A DNA stretch of 7,655 nucleotides from Bacteroidota bacterium (GTDB lineage Bacteria > Bacteroidota > Bacteroidia > Sphingobacteriales > Sphingobacteriaceae): positions 1 to 7,655 of the forward strand of contig JANYAB010000465.1 in the NCBI GenBank assembly GCA_025355225.1, read 5' to 3'. The position numbers were made by a program, and so were the translations under genes. The notes under the pieces were generated by a model. That model saw nothing but the letters and a program-made list of their open reading frames with translations, ran no database searches and was not told the origin of the DNA. Numbering within the stretch: the first letter of the stretch is position 1; each line of letters begins with the position of its first letter. Below are positions 6,268-7,655 of the stretch, one piece after another.

Positions 6268-6287
6268 CAGGGTTATTTGCGGGTTAT
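6268..6287 (+). repeat. Extra copies of the tRNA att half-site
   Basis: CAGGGTTAT at 6268-6276 repeats exactly the tRNA-derived half-site at 6112-6120, and GGGTTAT occurs again at 6281-6287. Both lie within 35 bp upstream of the integrase ATG, so binding here could link recombination to control of integrase expression. Confidence 0.45.
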
Positions 6288-6300
6288 ATGACAATTTCAT

Positions 6301-7572
6301 ATGGCGACCGTAAGAATTTACATCCGTAAAAGACCGTCTAAAGACGGCAAATTTCCAATTGCAATTTGCATTACGATCAATCGTAAGCAAGAATACGTCA
6401 TGACTGGCCAAAAGCTGGACAGCCTTGCTCAGTGGGACGAAAAAAATCAACGCGTTAAAAAGTCACACCCTAACGCAACGCGTTTAAATAATTTCCTGCT
6501 GACTGAAGTAGCGAAAGCTAATGACAAGGCCCTTGAAATGGAAACCAAAGGACATGTTTCAGCAAAAGAAGTAAAGTTTAGCCTAAAACCCGTAGAAGAA
6601 GCAAAAGTTTACTTTCAAGACGTAGCACAGCTACGCTTGGATGAACATCAGCTTTGTGGTGATTACGATGCGGTCAAAAGTGAGAATGCTCGGTTGAAAC
6701 GGTTTTACGAGTTTATTAAACAGGAGAAAATTACATTTGAAGATATTACAGTTGATCTTTTACAACGCTATTCTGTTTTTTTAAAGGTGTCCAAGAAGTT
6801 TCAATACGATAAGACTAAGCCTCCCAGGCCCCTTAGTGAGCGTAGCATTACTAATCATTTGATGGTTATCCGAACGATTTTTAACCGGGCAATTAATGCT
6901 AAGCTGGTCAGTAAAGATTATTATCCATTCGGTGGGAAAGGCAATATTTCAATTAAATTGACCGGTGCTGCTAAGATTGGGCTGGAAGAAGCTGAAATTA
7001 AGAAACTGGAAGAATTAGATTTATCAGAGTTACCGCCAGTTTTGAACGATGCACGAAATATATGGCTGACTGAATTCTACTTTGCGGGAATGCGGGTGAC
7101 TGATTGTTTATTATTGAAATGGACAGATTTTCAGAATGGCCGGTTGTATTATAAAATGTCCAAAAATGGAGAGTCCGGGTCAGTTAAGGTTCCTGTAAAA
7201 GCACAAAACATTATCGAACAATATCGTGGCCAAAGCATGTCGCTGGAAAACAGTCACGGATTAATTTTTCCTTATTTGCAGGAACTTCAATCACTGGATG
7301 ATCGTTACGATGTAAGACGGAGGATCGCCTTTACTATTCAACGACTCAATAAAGCAATGAAGCAACTAATGGTTATGATAGGTAGCACAAAAAACGCTTC
7401 GCAGCACAAAGCGCGGCATTCTTTTGCACAGAGAGCTGAAGAAAAAGAAATTCATCCGAAGGTTTTGCAAAAGATGTACAGGCATGAAAGTATACTTACA
7501 ACGATGAATTATCAATCCAACTTTTCATTTAAAAAAGCAGATGAGGCTATAGATGCTGTGCTGGATTTTTAA
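6301..7572 (+). CDS. Tyrosine recombinase (integrase) of a tRNA-targeting element
   Basis: The 423-residue protein is full length for Bacteroidota integrases. The ATG at 6301 is the only start after an in-frame TGA at 6289. Residues 1-~90 form an arm-DNA-binding domain (VRIYIRKRPSKDGKFPIAI), ~100-205 a SAM-like core-binding domain (NARLKRFYEFIKQ, then SITNHLMVIRTIFNRAI), and ~225-415 the catalytic domain. The catalytic set looks complete: R265 (AGMRVTDCLLLKW), K288 (KMSKNGES), H369 and R372 (QHKARHSF), H395 and nucleophile Y404 (TTMNYQ). The usual L-G-H before the last histidine is Y-R-H here. It should cut and join att DNA through a covalent 3'-phosphotyrosine, giving integration into and, with a helper, excision from the tRNA site 179 bp upstream. 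It reads inward, away from the junction, and its stop overlaps a following ATG. Confidence 0.95.
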   Translation: MATVRIYIRKRPSKDGKFPIAICITINRKQEYVMTGQKLDSLAQWDEKNQRVKKSHPNATRLNNFLLTEVAKANDKALEMETKGHVSAKEVKFSLKPVEEAKVYFQDVAQLRLDEHQLCGDYDAVKSENARLKRFYEFIKQEKITFEDITVDLLQRYSVFLKVSKKFQYDKTKPPRPLSERSITNHLMVIRTIFNRAINAKLVSKDYYPFGGKGNISIKLTGAAKIGLEEAEIKKLEELDLSELPPVLNDARNIWLTEFYFAGMRVTDCLLLKWTDFQNGRLYYKMSKNGESGSVKVPVKAQNIIEQYRGQSMSLENSHGLIFPYLQELQSLDDRYDVRRRIAFTIQRLNKAMKQLMVMIGSTKNASQHKARHSFAQRAEEKEIHPKVLQKMYRHESILTTMNYQSNFSFKKADEAIDAVLDF

Positions 7573-7652
7573 TGAGCGCAACCGGTGCTAAGTTTTTAGA
7601 TAAAATGATTGAAGTGATCAGGAAAAGGTTGGATGATGAGAATGGAAAGTGA
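7572..7652 (+). CDS. Possible 26-residue coupled micro-ORF after integrase
   Basis: The integrase stop and this ATG share one base (TAATG), a common layout for translational coupling. The frame encodes MSATGAKFLDKMIEVI... and stops at 7650-7652, giving 26 charged, helical-looking residues. A further ATG at 7636 in another frame overlaps its end and runs off the window (MRMESE...), so this may be a leader peptide, the remnant of a gene, or an out-of-frame start before the real next gene. I do not recognise the peptide. Confidence 0.3.
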   Translation: MSATGAKFLDKMIEVIRKRLDDENGK

Positions 7653-7655
7653 AAT

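Larger units (their letters stand above)
6079..7655 (+). mobile_element. Left end of a tRNA-integrated mobile element (continues past right edge)
   Basis: The tRNA 3' half with its native terminator on the left and a tyrosine recombinase on the right is the standard distal junction of an element inserted in a tRNA gene. The break lies at the 7-nt anticodon loop, a classic crossover site with the stem arms as half-sites. The element should carry a replacement 3' half that restores the full tRNA at its other end, beyond this window. Nothing here shows whether it is an ICE, a genomic island or a prophage. Confidence 0.75.

Noticed and set aside
6262..6450. 62-codon frame on the - strand at the integrase start
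   Set aside because: It overlaps the integrase arm-binding domain antisense and has no recognisable content.
1..7655. CRISPR array or insertion sequence
   Set aside because: No regularly spaced direct repeats and no transposase frame or paired terminal inverted repeats were seen; only the tandem 11-mer and scattered short repeats occur.

Overview
The window looks like an accessory region of a Bacteroidota genome, probably Sphingobacteriia (Mucilaginibacter/Pedobacter-like). This is inferred from AT-rich DNA, coding starts without clear Shine-Dalgarno sites, a Bacteroidota-style tyrosine recombinase with an N-terminal arm-binding domain, and the style of the PAS histidine kinase. No taxonomic marker gene is complete enough to fix the genus.

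Left part (1-3538, + strand): two membrane-protein genes in tandem. The first is the 3' part of a gene that starts before the window. It has one transmembrane helix (bases 57-122), then a long TPR array ending in a 'TPR end-of-group' type terminus. The second gene, 104 bp downstream, encodes an intact 594-residue protein with an N-terminal SLOG (DprA/LOG-like Rossmann) domain and two C-terminal SLATT-like two-helix membrane modules. SLOG-SLATT proteins belong to the predicted nucleotide-signal conflict/immunity network, with SLOG as ligand sensor and SLATT as pore-forming effector. The pair is therefore a candidate anti-phage or cell-suicide cassette and is the most interesting content here.

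Middle part (3539-5902, genes on the - strand): a non-coding stretch with a strong UUCG-loop terminator facing the - strand, then a soluble PAS histidine kinase without a partner response regulator. A 301-bp intergenic region with a perfect 11-bp inverted repeat follows, then a small secreted coiled-coil protein of unknown function.

Right part (about 6043-7655): the 3' half of a CAU-anticodon tRNA (initiator-like) on the - strand with its own terminator, cut at the anticodon loop. Next to it, reading to the right, is a complete tyrosine recombinase. This is one end of an integrative element that used the tRNA as attachment site and continues past the right edge. Between att site and integrase lie a 16-bp palindrome, an 11-bp tandem repeat and extra copies of the att half-site, which are plausible recombinase or excisionase binding sites. 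The restored full tRNA should be at the far end of the element, outside the window.

The tRNA 3' half with its terminator marks the host side of the junction, so the kinase and coiled-coil genes are probably host chromosome. The SLOG/TPR cassette, further left and AT-richer, may be a separate acquisition.
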